Positions 35,077-43,390 of a stretch of 64,000 nt of DNA are shown one piece after another. The notes beneath the pieces are model-generated. The model ran no database searches. It worked only from the letters and a program-made list of their open reading frames with translations, and was not told the DNA's origin. Source of the stretch: CAJWPI01 sp964635015 (lineage in GTDB: Bacteria > Pseudomonadota > Gammaproteobacteria > Magnimaribacterales > Magnimaribacteraceae); NCBI GenBank assembly GCA_964635015.1, contig CAZWMS010000004.1:1-64000 (forward strand). Reading direction: 5' to 3'. The position numbers and the translations under genes are program-made. How positions within the stretch are numbered: position 1 is the first letter of the stretch; each line of letters begins with the position of its first letter.

Positions 35077-35508
35077 TTATTGTAAGTCTATGTTGTTAGG
35101 TTGCTGAGCTTTATGAGGATGTTCTTCAGTTTTATATACTTTTAACTTCTTTAACATTTGCCTTCCCAGTTTATTTTTTGGAAGCATACCTTTTACAGCT
35201 TGAATAATCACCTTTTCAGGAGAATAATCTAATACTTCCTCTAAACTTTTCTCTTTTATACCTCCCGGATAACCTGAATGAGAATAATATTTCTTTTGAG
35301 CTAGCTTTTTACCTGTAATATTTATCTTTCCTGCATTTATTACTACTACATAATCACCTAAGTCTGCATTTGGAGTAAACTCAGGTTTATGTTTCCCTCT
35401 CAATCTATTGGCAATTTTTGAAGCAAGCCTACCTAAGTTTTGATTGTTAGCATCTACTAAGATCCAAGACTGATCAAAGTCAGATTTTTTAAAGCTTTGC
35501 GTTGTCAT
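35077..35508 (-). CDS. rplM: 50S ribosomal protein L13
   Basis: Early-assembly large-subunit protein. 143 aa, normal length. Conserved blocks: WILVDANNQNLGRLASKIA, LRGKHKPEFTPNADLGDYVV and VKGMLPKNKLGRQMLKKLKVY. ATG 35508. It is the first gene of a minus-strand operon running through rpsI, petABC and sspA, with a good promoter candidate just upstream. Confidence 0.98.
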   Translation of the reverse strand: MTTQSFKKSDFDQSWILVDANNQNLGRLASKIANRLRGKHKPEFTPNADLGDYVVVINAGKINITGKKLAQKKYYSHSGYPGGIKEKSLEEVLDYSPEKVIIQAVKGMLPKNKLGRQMLKKLKVYKTEEHPHKAQQPNNIDLQ

Positions 35509-35538
35509 AGAGTTATTTTTGAAGAATTAGGCGCGCGC

Positions 35539-35567
35539 ATTTTATCTACTCAGAAGGCTTCATACAA
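35539..35567 (-). promoter_or_regulatory. Putative sigma-70 promoter of rplM with GC-rich discriminator
   Basis: On the minus strand TTGTAT (35562-35567), a 17-bp spacer and TAAAAT (35539-35544) are followed at once by gcgcgcgcc, a striking GC block in AT-rich surroundings. Such discriminators mark promoters repressed by ppGpp/DksA. The start codon of rplM is about 30 bp downstream. Confidence 0.6.
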
Positions 35568-35599
35568 CTAGAAGTTTAAATTTAAAGGTTTTTTTATAT

Positions 35600-35616
35600 A
35601 TTTATAGTCTATAAAT
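35600..35616. repeat. Short perfect dyad ATTTATA-gtc-TATAAAT
   Basis: A 7-bp inverted repeat with a 3-bp centre lies in the 162-bp divergent space between rplM and degS, about 55 bp upstream of the degS ATG. It could be an operator or simply part of an AT-rich promoter. The arms are all A/T, so chance is a real possibility. Confidence 0.3.
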
Positions 35617-35670
35617 AATTCATTTTTTCTTATTATTCTTATAAATTAACACTAACTAGATAAGGAAATT

Positions 35671-36741
35671 ATGAAAAAAAGTACTTTATATCTTGTATTG
35701 GCTTTCCTGCTCGGGCTTGCTATAGGTTTAGTAGTGTTGTTGTTGAATAGCCAAAAAGAATATACAGACACCCCAAAAGAGTCTTTAACTAATATTACTG
35801 ATTCATTCTCAACACCTGTTGAGAAAGCTTCTCCAGCAGTTGTTAATATATATAGTGAGATGCTTATAAAAAATAATCAAAATGTTTTCCCTTTCTCTAA
35901 CAGATTTAATTCTCTATTTAGACAAAATAGACCAAGGATAGAATCTAGCTTAGGTTCGGGAGTGGTTTTTAGTTCAGATGGTTACGTTCTCACCAACCAA
36001 CATGTTATAGGTGATAAAAATCTTAGTATAATTATTGAGTTATCTGATGGAAGAAAGAAAGAAGCAAAAATTATAGGTATAGATAAAGGTACTGATCTAG
36101 CTGTACTTAAAATAGATCCTCTAGATGAGAATTTCCCTTCTATTGAAATAGGGAATTCTGATAATTTAAAAAAAGGAGATGTAGTTCTAGCGATAGGAAA
36201 TCCCTATGGACTAGGGCAATCGGTAAGCTTCGGTATAGTTAGTGCTACTGGTCGTGAATTTAATAATCCTTATCTAAATTACATACAAACTGATGCATCA
36301 ATAAATAAAGGTAATTCAGGTGGGGCATTAATAGATACTTCAGGTAGACTTGTGGGAATAAATACTTTAATCAGAAGTTCATCTGGAGGATCAGAGGGTG
36401 TAGGATTGGCCATACCTTCTGTAACGGTTTTGGGAATAATAAATGACCTAATACAATTTGGTGAAGTAAAGAGGGGTTGGTTAGGTTTTGGAATAGATAG
36501 AAGGTCTTTGGCAATGGAAGGTATTCTGTTAATCAATTTTATACATCCAGAAAGTCCTGCAAAAAAAGCTAGTATGAAGATAGGGGATATTATTATTGAG
36601 ATAAATAATAAACCTTCCAGCTATAATCTATTATACAAAGAATTGGCTAGATCTAAACCTGGCGATGTAAGTCACTTTGTGGTGTTAAGAAAAGGAAAAA
36701 ATCTAGAGATAGAGTTGCAAGCTTCTACACCTTTAAATTAG
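35671..36741 (+). CDS. degS: DegS/AlgW-type membrane-anchored serine protease
   Basis: Periplasmic HtrA-family protease that senses misfolded outer-membrane proteins and starts cleavage of an anti-sigma factor. 356 aa, the length of DegS. An N-terminal membrane anchor (about 5-26), the catalytic triad His111 (TNQHVIG), Asp142 (GTDLAVLKI) and Ser216 (GNSGGAL), and a single PDZ domain (about 265-350) are visible. One PDZ and an uncleaved anchor favour DegS over DegP/DegQ. AAGGA precedes the ATG. It converges on hisD with 12 bp between. Confidence 0.92.
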   Translation: MKKSTLYLVLAFLLGLAIGLVVLLLNSQKEYTDTPKESLTNITDSFSTPVEKASPAVVNIYSEMLIKNNQNVFPFSNRFNSLFRQNRPRIESSLGSGVVFSSDGYVLTNQHVIGDKNLSIIIELSDGRKKEAKIIGIDKGTDLAVLKIDPLDENFPSIEIGNSDNLKKGDVVLAIGNPYGLGQSVSFGIVSATGREFNNPYLNYIQTDASINKGNSGGALIDTSGRLVGINTLIRSSSGGSEGVGLAIPSVTVLGIINDLIQFGEVKRGWLGFGIDRRSLAMEGILLINFIHPESPAKKASMKIGDIIIEINNKPSSYNLLYKELARSKPGDVSHFVVLRKGKNLEIELQASTPLN

Positions 36742-36753
36742 AAAATACATCTC

Positions 36754-38055
36754 CTACTTTCTTCTTTTTATTAAGGATTTAGCATGAGCACTCAACCCCT
36801 CTGCCTCAGCTAAAATGAACGCTTTATCTATAAGTTCATTATAAGTTGACTTTTTTCTACTTGATTTAAGATTAACAAAAGAAGACTTTATTAAAAAATC
36901 TTCTACTGACAATGGAGAAGAGAATCTTGCTGTCTTCCCTGTGGGTAGAACATGACTTGGACCTAAAACATAGTCCGAAAGACCATTAGCAGAGTCCTCG
37001 CCCACCAGTATAATTCCAGCTTTTATAGTCCCTCTTACCAATTCTAATGCATCTTTTGTAACTAAATGAATATGTTCTGGAGCTATTTTGTTAGCAACTT
37101 CAATGGCTTCTTTAGAACTTTTAACTTTTATTAAAGCCCCTCTAGTACTAAAGGCTTTTCTTATAATATTTTTTCTAGAAAAATTCTTAATTTCCTTTTT
37201 TATTATCTCTTTTACATCCTCTATAAGCTTTATATCTGAAGAAATTAAGATAGAGGTTGCCAATTCATCATGTTCTGCTTGAGCCATAAGATCGAAAGCT
37301 ATTGTCGTTGAGTTAGAAGTTTCATCTCCTACAATTAATAATTCAGAAGGCCCTGCTATTAGATCTATTCCCACTATCCCAAAAAGTTGTCTCTTGGCTT
37401 CAGTCACATATTTATTTCCAGGTCCTATAATCTTTTGAACTTGGGGAAATGTTTCTGTTCCATAAGCAAAAGCAGCCAAAGCTTGGGCACCTCCAATCGA
37501 GTAAACTTCATCAACTCCAGCTATAGATGCTGCTGCCAAAGTTATATAGCTGACATTACCCTCTATTGAAGGTGAAGTTAAATAGATTTTTTCTACTCCA
37601 GCTACTTTTGCTGGTCCAGTGGCCATCAAAACTGTTGAGGGGTAAGAAGCTTTTCCTCCTGGAACATATATAAGAATTTCTTCAATGGGTTTCTGGAATC
37701 TACTTATCTCTTTATTTAGATTGGCTCTTTTGCTTTTGATATAAAATTCTGAATGAAAATCTAGGATCCTTTCATAAGAAAATTCCAAAGCTTTTAATAC
37801 ATTTTTATTTATTTTTTTAGTACTTTGTCTGATTTCATTTTTTGTATAAGAGAAATCACGAACACTTTTGAAGGTTCTTCTGTCAAATTCTTCACTATAT
37901 TTTATTACAGCTTTATCACCTTGCTTTTTGACGTCTGATAATATCTTGGAAACATTTTTTATTACCTTAAGGTTCAAATCATCTTCATATTTAAGAAGTC
38001 TGTCTAATTCGGTTTTAAACCCTTTGTTTTTAGAATCTAAATAAATACTAAACAT
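36754..38055 (-). CDS. hisD: Histidinol dehydrogenase
   Basis: Zinc enzyme for the last two steps of histidine synthesis (histidinol to histidine, NAD-dependent). 433 aa. Motifs: YVPGGKASYPSTVLM (about 130-144), GGAQALAAFAYGTETFP, IDLIAGPSELL, DLMAQAEHDELA with zinc ligands, and APEHIHLV. It lies 1 bp after hisG. hisC, which often neighbours hisD, is absent. Confidence 0.97.
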   Translation of the reverse strand: MFSIYLDSKNKGFKTELDRLLKYEDDLNLKVIKNVSKILSDVKKQGDKAVIKYSEEFDRRTFKSVRDFSYTKNEIRQSTKKINKNVLKALEFSYERILDFHSEFYIKSKRANLNKEISRFQKPIEEILIYVPGGKASYPSTVLMATGPAKVAGVEKIYLTSPSIEGNVSYITLAAASIAGVDEVYSIGGAQALAAFAYGTETFPQVQKIIGPGNKYVTEAKRQLFGIVGIDLIAGPSELLIVGDETSNSTTIAFDLMAQAEHDELATSILISSDIKLIEDVKEIIKKEIKNFSRKNIIRKAFSTRGALIKVKSSKEAIEVANKIAPEHIHLVTKDALELVRGTIKAGIILVGEDSANGLSDYVLGPSHVLPTGKTARFSSPLSVEDFLIKSSFVNLKSSRKKSTYNELIDKAFILAEAEGLSAHAKSLIKRRK

Positions 38056-38056
38056 C

Positions 38057-38695
38057 TTAGTCCCTTAAGCTAACATCAATTTTTGAAATAAATTCATCCA
38101 CTATATGGTCTTTTGTCTTTAAAGCAGCTATGTTAACAATCAGTCGAGTGGAAATATTCTTTATTAATTTTATTTCTTTTAAGTTGTTCTCTTTCAAAGT
38201 TCTTCCAGAATCAACAATGTCTATTACTACATCAGCTAGACCTAGATCTGGAGCAATTTCTTGGGACCCATGTAAATAAATAATATCTGATTGTATTCCT
38301 ATAGTGGAAAGGTATTTCTTAGCTATAAAGGGATATTTCGTAGCAACCTTTAGCTTTGGCTTTTTTAGAATTTTTTTCTCTTTTCCTGCAAGTAAAATAC
38401 GGCAGTTACCTATTCTTAGATCTCTTAATTCTATAAATTCTTCTGAATTCTTTTCCATAAGAATATCTTTACCCACAATCCCTAGATGGGCTGCACCTGA
38501 TGTAACGTAAGTTGGTACATCCCAGCCTCGCACTAGTAATACTTTTATGTGTGGAGTATTAGTGTCTACTAAAATCTTTCTAGTATTCTCAGGTTCTTTT
38601 ATAAGAGAGAATTTCGTGCCTTTAATAAAATCCATGAATTCATCTAAAACTCTACCTTTAGAAATGGCTAATATAAGTTTAGGATCAAGATCCAT
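38057..38695 (-). CDS. hisG: ATP phosphoribosyltransferase, short (HisG-S) form
   Basis: First step of histidine synthesis. At 212 aa it is the short form lacking the C-terminal regulatory domain, which needs HisZ as a partner; hisZ is not in this window. Present are the N-terminal ILAISKGRVLDEF, LVRGWDVPTYV, GAAHLGIVGKD and the PRPP-binding ADVVIDIVDSGRTLKEN. It lies 17 bp after murA and 1 bp before hisD. Confidence 0.96.
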   Translation of the reverse strand: MDLDPKLILAISKGRVLDEFMDFIKGTKFSLIKEPENTRKILVDTNTPHIKVLLVRGWDVPTYVTSGAAHLGIVGKDILMEKNSEEFIELRDLRIGNCRILLAGKEKKILKKPKLKVATKYPFIAKKYLSTIGIQSDIIYLHGSQEIAPDLGLADVVIDIVDSGRTLKENNLKEIKLIKNISTRLIVNIAALKTKDHIVDEFISKIDVSLRD

Positions 38696-38712
38696 TTTTT
38701 AAATACAGAAGA

Positions 38713-39972
38713 TCAGGAAATTCTTTCAATATCTGCTCCGAGTAGCTTAAGTTTTTCTTCAATCCTTTCATAACCTCTGTCAATATGATATATCCTGTCT
38801 ATCGTTGTAGTTCCTTTTGCAACCAATCCCGCAAGAACTAAACTAGCAGAAGCTCTCAAGTCCGTTGCCATAACTGGTGCACCGTACAGAGACTCTATTC
38901 CTTCTATAAAAGCTGTATTGCCTTTTAATTTTATTTTACCTCCCATTCTCGCTATTTCTTGCACATGCATAAATCTATTTTCAAATACTGTTTCACTAAT
39001 GGAAGCATTACCCTCCGCTATTGAGTTCAATGCAACAAATTGAGCCTGCATATCAGTAGGAAATGAGGGGTATGGCCCTGTACTTAAGCTTGTTGAGATA
39101 GGTCGATCTCTTTCCATATTTAATGAAATCCAATCTTTCCCTGAAGAAACAGAAGCGCCAGTTTCCTTCAATTTATAAATTACAGAACCCAAAGATTCTG
39201 GTTTACAATTCTTTATTTTAATAGACCCTCCTGTCATAGCCACCCCAGTTAAATAGGTTGCTGTTTCAACCCTATCTGGCATCACCGAAAATTCTCCACC
39301 TGATAAAGACTTTACACCTTCTATTATTATCTTATCAGTTCCAGCACCTTGAACTAACCCCCCCATGCATGTTAGACAATCTGCTAAATCAACTACTTCA
39401 GGCTCTTTAGCAGCATTATTTATAGTAGTGAGCCCATCAGCTAGTGAGGCAGCCATTAGAATATTTTCAGTAGCTCCAACGCTTACAGGATCTAATGAAA
39501 TATTTGCCCCTCTTAACCTCCCCTTACATTTAGCCCTAATATAACCATCTTCTAGAATGATTTCTGCACCCATTGCTCTAAGTGCATCAATGTGAAGATT
39601 TACCGGTCTACTACCAATAGCACAACCACCTGGCAGAGCTACATCAGCTTTAGCGAATTTAGACAATAGAGGTCCTAAAACTACTACAGAGGCCCTCATA
39701 GTTTTAACTAATTCGTATCTAGCATTCAAATTGTTTATGGTTGAAGAATCAACTAAAACATCCATATCTTCATTAAGCATTATATCCGCACCCATTGAAC
39801 CCAAAAGCTCTATCATCGTGGTAACATCATTAAGATGGGGTAAATTTCTCACTTTAAGAGGAGAATCAGCTAAAAGAGAAGCGGCTAAAATTGGTAAAGC
39901 CGAGTTCTTTGCACCAGAAGCAAATATCTCTCCTTCTAGATTCCTTTTTCCTCTTATAACTAGCTTATCCAT
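38713..39972 (-). CDS. murA: UDP-N-acetylglucosamine 1-carboxyvinyltransferase
   Basis: First committed step of peptidoglycan synthesis: transfers enolpyruvate to UDP-GlcNAc. 419 aa. The catalytic Cys117 in LPGGCAIGSRPVNLHI is present, so fosfomycin sensitivity would be expected. Also conserved: SGAKNSALPILAA (about 19-31), RASVVVLGPLL, and the C-terminal DLRASASLVLAGL. It lies 14 bp after mlaC; ibaG, often between them, is missing. Confidence 0.98.
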   Translation of the reverse strand: MDKLVIRGKRNLEGEIFASGAKNSALPILAASLLADSPLKVRNLPHLNDVTTMIELLGSMGADIMLNEDMDVLVDSSTINNLNARYELVKTMRASVVVLGPLLSKFAKADVALPGGCAIGSRPVNLHIDALRAMGAEIILEDGYIRAKCKGRLRGANISLDPVSVGATENILMAASLADGLTTINNAAKEPEVVDLADCLTCMGGLVQGAGTDKIIIEGVKSLSGGEFSVMPDRVETATYLTGVAMTGGSIKIKNCKPESLGSVIYKLKETGASVSSGKDWISLNMERDRPISTSLSTGPYPSFPTDMQAQFVALNSIAEGNASISETVFENRFMHVQEIARMGGKIKLKGNTAFIEGIESLYGAPVMATDLRASASLVLAGLVAKGTTTIDRIYHIDRGYERIEEKLKLLGADIERIS

Positions 39973-39986
39973 AATGGTTTAGATAC

Positions 39987-40592
39987 CTAAAAAGAAGAAG
40001 TCCATTTTTCTAAAACAATATCTATATCTAGTGAATTCTTATCCATTAAAGCGTAAAATTGATTCCTGAAAGTCACCCCTAAATTAACACCATTTATTGT
40101 TATATTAATTAGTTTCCAGTCAAGGTTAGTATCTAAGTACATGCTATAAGCCCCAGGATAGGTTTTTGTATCTGTAACTATTTCTAGATAAACCTTTTGT
40201 CTATTATTCCTAGTTGGTTCTCCTTTTGGAGGTAAGATTCTTATCTCTTCATTTCTAAATTCTGCTAAGGTTTTTGCATAAGTATTAAGTAAGCTAGACC
40301 TAAAAATTATTTTAAACTGGTTTCTTTGCTCAGCTGATGCCTCTTTGTAATACTTTCCCATCACCAATTGAGAGATTCGTCTAAAATTGACTAGAGGAGA
40401 AAGTGCATCACTGATAGATTCAACAAAGCCATCTGGATCTTTATCAAAAGTCTTTTGTTCGGACTTTATAACTTCTATTATATTGTCATGAACTTTTTCT
40501 ACATATTCATGAGCACTTTCTGCCTGTAATTCACTAAAAAATATAAATTGGAATAAAATAATAAAGATATACTTAATTAAAGTTGCTTTCAT
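39987..40592 (-). CDS. mlaC: MlaC-type periplasmic phospholipid shuttle protein
   Basis: Periplasmic lipid-binding protein of the Mla pathway, which moves phospholipids between outer and inner membranes. 201 aa. An N-terminal signal peptide (about 1-24, ending LQAES) is followed by the Tgt2/MlaC domain: RRISQLVMGKYYKEASAEQ, the FRSSLLNTYAKTL helix and a C-terminal GVTFRNQFYALM. No mlaF, mlaE, mlaD or mlaB lies next to it, though these usually precede mlaC. It starts the mlaC-murA-hisG-hisD run. Confidence 0.9.
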   Translation of the reverse strand: MKATLIKYIFIILFQFIFFSELQAESAHEYVEKVHDNIIEVIKSEQKTFDKDPDGFVESISDALSPLVNFRRISQLVMGKYYKEASAEQRNQFKIIFRSSLLNTYAKTLAEFRNEEIRILPPKGEPTRNNRQKVYLEIVTDTKTYPGAYSMYLDTNLDWKLINITINGVNLGVTFRNQFYALMDKNSLDIDIVLEKWTSSF

Positions 40593-40659
40593 AATTTAAA
40601 ATATCAATAGTGGATTGTTTCTAGATATGTTAATTATTACAACATCAGTTAAAAATATC

Positions 40660-40676
40660 TAACTTTAATAAAGTTA
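40660..40676. repeat. Perfect dyad TAACTTTA-a-TAAAGTTA
   Basis: An 8-bp inverted repeat around one central base lies in the 113-bp divergent region between mlaC and the CaCA exchanger gene, about 30 bp upstream of the latter. Another half-site-like AAAGTTAA follows immediately. The position is right for an operator shared by two envelope operons, but the arms are AT-rich and the sequence matches no regulator I know. Confidence 0.35.
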
Positions 40677-40705
40677 AAGTTAAAAAATTAATTAAAAATA
40701 ATATT

Positions 40706-41659
40706 ATGACTTCTCTTATTTTAATCTCTTTAGGAATCTTATTAATATGGATAAGTAGCGAAAAGTTAGAGAGATATTCAATATTAACTGCCAAAAAACT
40801 AAGGATCTCACCCTTTCTAATTGGATCTACTGTAATCGCATTTGGTACTTCTTCTCCAGAAATACTTACTAGTTTCTTTGCTGCTCTTGAAAATCGAGGA
40901 GCTATGGTTGTAGGAAATGTTGTTGGCTCTAACATTGCTAATTTATCTTTGGTATTTGGATCTACAATTCTGATATTAGGCTTAAAAAAGAAAAAGATTT
41001 CATTTGAAGAAGTAAGAAAATCTAACTTATTCATACTATTAGTTTCAAGTATTGCAGTAGTAGCTATTGTATATATCAATCCATTCAATTTAGTTTCCTC
41101 ATATTTTCTTCTCTTTCTTTTAGTATTAACTATTAGTTTTTGGTTTTTTAATAATAAAAAAAATTATGAAGAAACAACTGAAATAGTAGAAAAAAGTTTT
41201 GTTTTCCTGAAACTTATAGCCTCCTTAATAGTCCTAACTACTGCAGCTTGGTTAATTACAAGAGGTGCTTTGATTTTATTAAATGATCTCGGTTTAGGGG
41301 AATTATTTGTGGGTTATACAGTCCTAGCTATAGGAACAAGTCTTCCAGAGATTTCCGCCTCATTAGCTCTAGCCTTAAAAGGGAGACATGAAGCACTAGC
41401 CGGTACCTTAATAGGCTCGAACATATTTAATGGTCTTTTTGTGCTCTCTATTCCTGGGCTTTTAAATTTTAACTCTAAAATGTCAGCAGGTTGGAATTCA
41501 AGTGAATGGATTATTTTAATGACTATATTAATATTGATTACAATAATGTTTTGTGCTTATTTACTTTTCTCTAGAACAAAAGAAACAACTATAAATAAGA
41601 TTTATGGGATCCTGTTCTTAAGTATATATTTCTTATCTCTAGGAATTGCATTTAAATAG
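40706..41659 (+). CDS. CaCA-family Na+/Ca2+ exchanger (YrbG-like)
   Basis: Inner-membrane cation/Ca2+ antiporter of 317 aa with about ten hydrophobic segments in two inverted halves. The two alpha repeats carry FGTSSPEILTS (about 50-60) and IGTSLPEISAS (about 211-221), each next to GSNI (GSNIANLS and GSNIFNGL). E. coli yrbG lies at the same place, upstream of kdsD, which supports orthology. It is first in a plus-strand run through rpoN, with kdsD 13 bp downstream. Confidence 0.93.
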   Translation: MTSLILISLGILLIWISSEKLERYSILTAKKLRISPFLIGSTVIAFGTSSPEILTSFFAALENRGAMVVGNVVGSNIANLSLVFGSTILILGLKKKKISFEEVRKSNLFILLVSSIAVVAIVYINPFNLVSSYFLLFLLVLTISFWFFNNKKNYEETTEIVEKSFVFLKLIASLIVLTTAAWLITRGALILLNDLGLGELFVGYTVLAIGTSLPEISASLALALKGRHEALAGTLIGSNIFNGLFVLSIPGLLNFNSKMSAGWNSSEWIILMTILILITIMFCAYLLFSRTKETTINKIYGILFLSIYFLSLGIAFK

Positions 41660-41672
41660 TAAACTCAACTCT

Positions 41673-42644
41673 ATGAAAAAGATAAACTATATAAAATCTG
41701 CTAGAAGAACCTTAGAAATAGAGCTTGAAGGACTCATAAAGCTTTCAAAATCTCTTGATAAGAATTTTGAAGAGACCTGTAAACATCTCTTAAATTGCAA
41801 AGGTAAAATAATTACTCTTGGAGTAGGCAAATCAGGCCATGTGGCAAATAAGATAGCTTCGACACTTTCAAGTACAGGATCACCAGCATATTTCCTTAAT
41901 GCAGGTGAAGCGTTACATGGAGATATTGGGGTTGTTGAAAAAAATGACGTCATTCTTATCTTTTCACACTCGGGCCAAAGTCAAGAAATTATTGATCTTA
42001 TTCCCTATCTTCAAGATAAAGGATGTCTTATTTTTTCAATCACTGGAGATAAAGACTCAACCATTGCTTTAAAAACAAAGATAAATCTTTCAACAGAAGT
42101 TGATCAAGAAGCTTGTCCGCTGGATTTAGCACCCACAGCTAGCACCACAGCTACTTTGGCTTTAGGAGATGCTTTGGCGGTAGCTCTACTTGAAGCAAAA
42201 AACTTTAGTCATGATGATTTTGCTAAATCACATCCTGGAGGCAAGATAGGCAAAAAACTTTTATTAAAAGTTAAAAATTTAATGCATACAGGAAAGAATT
42301 TCCCGAAAGTGGAACCAAATATGACAGTTTCAGAAACTTTAATAGAGATATCAAAAAAAGGATTAGGAATTGCTGCAGTTATAGATAAAAAACAAAATTT
42401 AAAAGGTGCCTTTACAGATGGTGATCTAAGAAGATGTCTAAATAATAAAATTAAAATTCACAAAACTAAGATCTTGTCGGTAATGTCAAAAAAATGTAAA
42501 ACAATTTTAGAGACTTCTTTAGCTATTGAAGCAATTGACTTAATGCAAAAGCATGAAATCTATATGTTGATTGTAATTAATAAGAACAAAAAACCCGTCG
42601 GAGTAATAAGAATGCATGATCTCATGCAAGCGGGATTAATATAA
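41673..42644 (+). CDS. kdsD: Arabinose 5-phosphate isomerase
   Basis: Converts ribulose 5-phosphate to arabinose 5-phosphate, the substrate of KdsA for Kdo synthesis. 323 aa from ATG 41673; the frame stays open to a TTG upstream that would overlap the exchanger gene. An SIS domain (GVGKSGHVANKIASTLSSTG, SHSGQSQEI) is followed by two CBS domains (about 205-320). kdsC, which normally follows, is absent; lptC comes next after 7 bp. Confidence 0.96.
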   Translation: MKKINYIKSARRTLEIELEGLIKLSKSLDKNFEETCKHLLNCKGKIITLGVGKSGHVANKIASTLSSTGSPAYFLNAGEALHGDIGVVEKNDVILIFSHSGQSQEIIDLIPYLQDKGCLIFSITGDKDSTIALKTKINLSTEVDQEACPLDLAPTASTTATLALGDALAVALLEAKNFSHDDFAKSHPGGKIGKKLLLKVKNLMHTGKNFPKVEPNMTVSETLIEISKKGLGIAAVIDKKQNLKGAFTDGDLRRCLNNKIKIHKTKILSVMSKKCKTILETSLAIEAIDLMQKHEIYMLIVINKNKKPVGVIRMHDLMQAGLI

Positions 42645-42651
42645 ATAATAC

Positions 42652-43389
42652 ATGAGAAAATCTTATTTTATTTTAGTTTTGGTTCTTGGTATAGGCAGCT
42701 TCATATTTAATAATCATCTAAAAGATAAGTTCTACAATGAAAAAAAAGAATCCAATTATCAGCAATTTTCTTTAAAAAATATTAAATTAAACTTTCAAAG
42801 TAAATCTTTGGATAATTCCTATTCACTTACCTCTCCAAAAGTCTTAAGAAATTCAAATTTAGAAGATTTCAAGCTTACAAGCCCTTACTTAGAATCCTTT
42901 TCTAAGGGACTATTGATAAACATAATCAAAGCAAAAAAAGGGACTCTAGACCCTAAAATGGACTTATTTATACTTGAAGACACAGTTACCCTTGAAAATA
43001 ATGAAAATAATAGCTTTTTAATTACTTCGGATGAAATGAAAATAAATTCTTTTACGAATGCTGTATCTTCAGAATTACCATCTATTATAAAGTTTGAAGA
43101 ATTTTACTTTAAATCAGATAATTTTTTTCTTAAAAGTAAATCGAAAGGAGTGCTAGAAATAACTCTTAATTCAGCAAAAATCTATGGAAAGGATAAAAAT
43201 AAATTAGATGTAAGTCTTGGAAGTGCAAAAAAAGTAAGTTTTTATCCAAGTAGTGGATTAGTAATATTAGAAAAATCAGTTACATTAAATCATGACAATA
43301 TCATTATTACGGCAGAAGAGATCCACTATGACCTTAGGGACAAGAAAATTTTAAATATAAACCAATCAGATTTAATCAATAAGACCTAA
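42652..43389 (+). CDS. lptC: LptC with an extra LptA-like C-terminal segment
   Basis: LPS-transport bridge component. 245 aa, longer than E. coli LptC (191). Residues about 4-20 form the inner-membrane helix. Residues about 35-175 resemble the LptC beta-jellyroll, ending in the ITSDEMKINSFTNAVSSE block and KSKGVLEITLNSAKIYG. The remaining 60 or so residues (SLGSAKKVSFYPSSGLVILE, then VTLNHDNIIITAEEIHYDL) look like the last strands of LptA. No separate lptA lies between this gene and lptB, 1 bp downstream. The LptC call is good; the hybrid reading is inference. Confidence 0.8.
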   Translation: MRKSYFILVLVLGIGSFIFNNHLKDKFYNEKKESNYQQFSLKNIKLNFQSKSLDNSYSLTSPKVLRNSNLEDFKLTSPYLESFSKGLLINIIKAKKGTLDPKMDLFILEDTVTLENNENNSFLITSDEMKINSFTNAVSSELPSIIKFEEFYFKSDNFFLKSKSKGVLEITLNSAKIYGKDKNKLDVSLGSAKKVSFYPSSGLVILEKSVTLNHDNIIITAEEIHYDLRDKKILNINQSDLINKT

Positions 43390-43390
43390 C

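Noticed and set aside
40645..41088. Minus-strand frame of 147 codons antisense to the CaCA exchanger
   Set aside because: The plus-strand exchanger has clear GTSSPE and GTSLPE motifs; the antisense frame is a shadow with biased composition.
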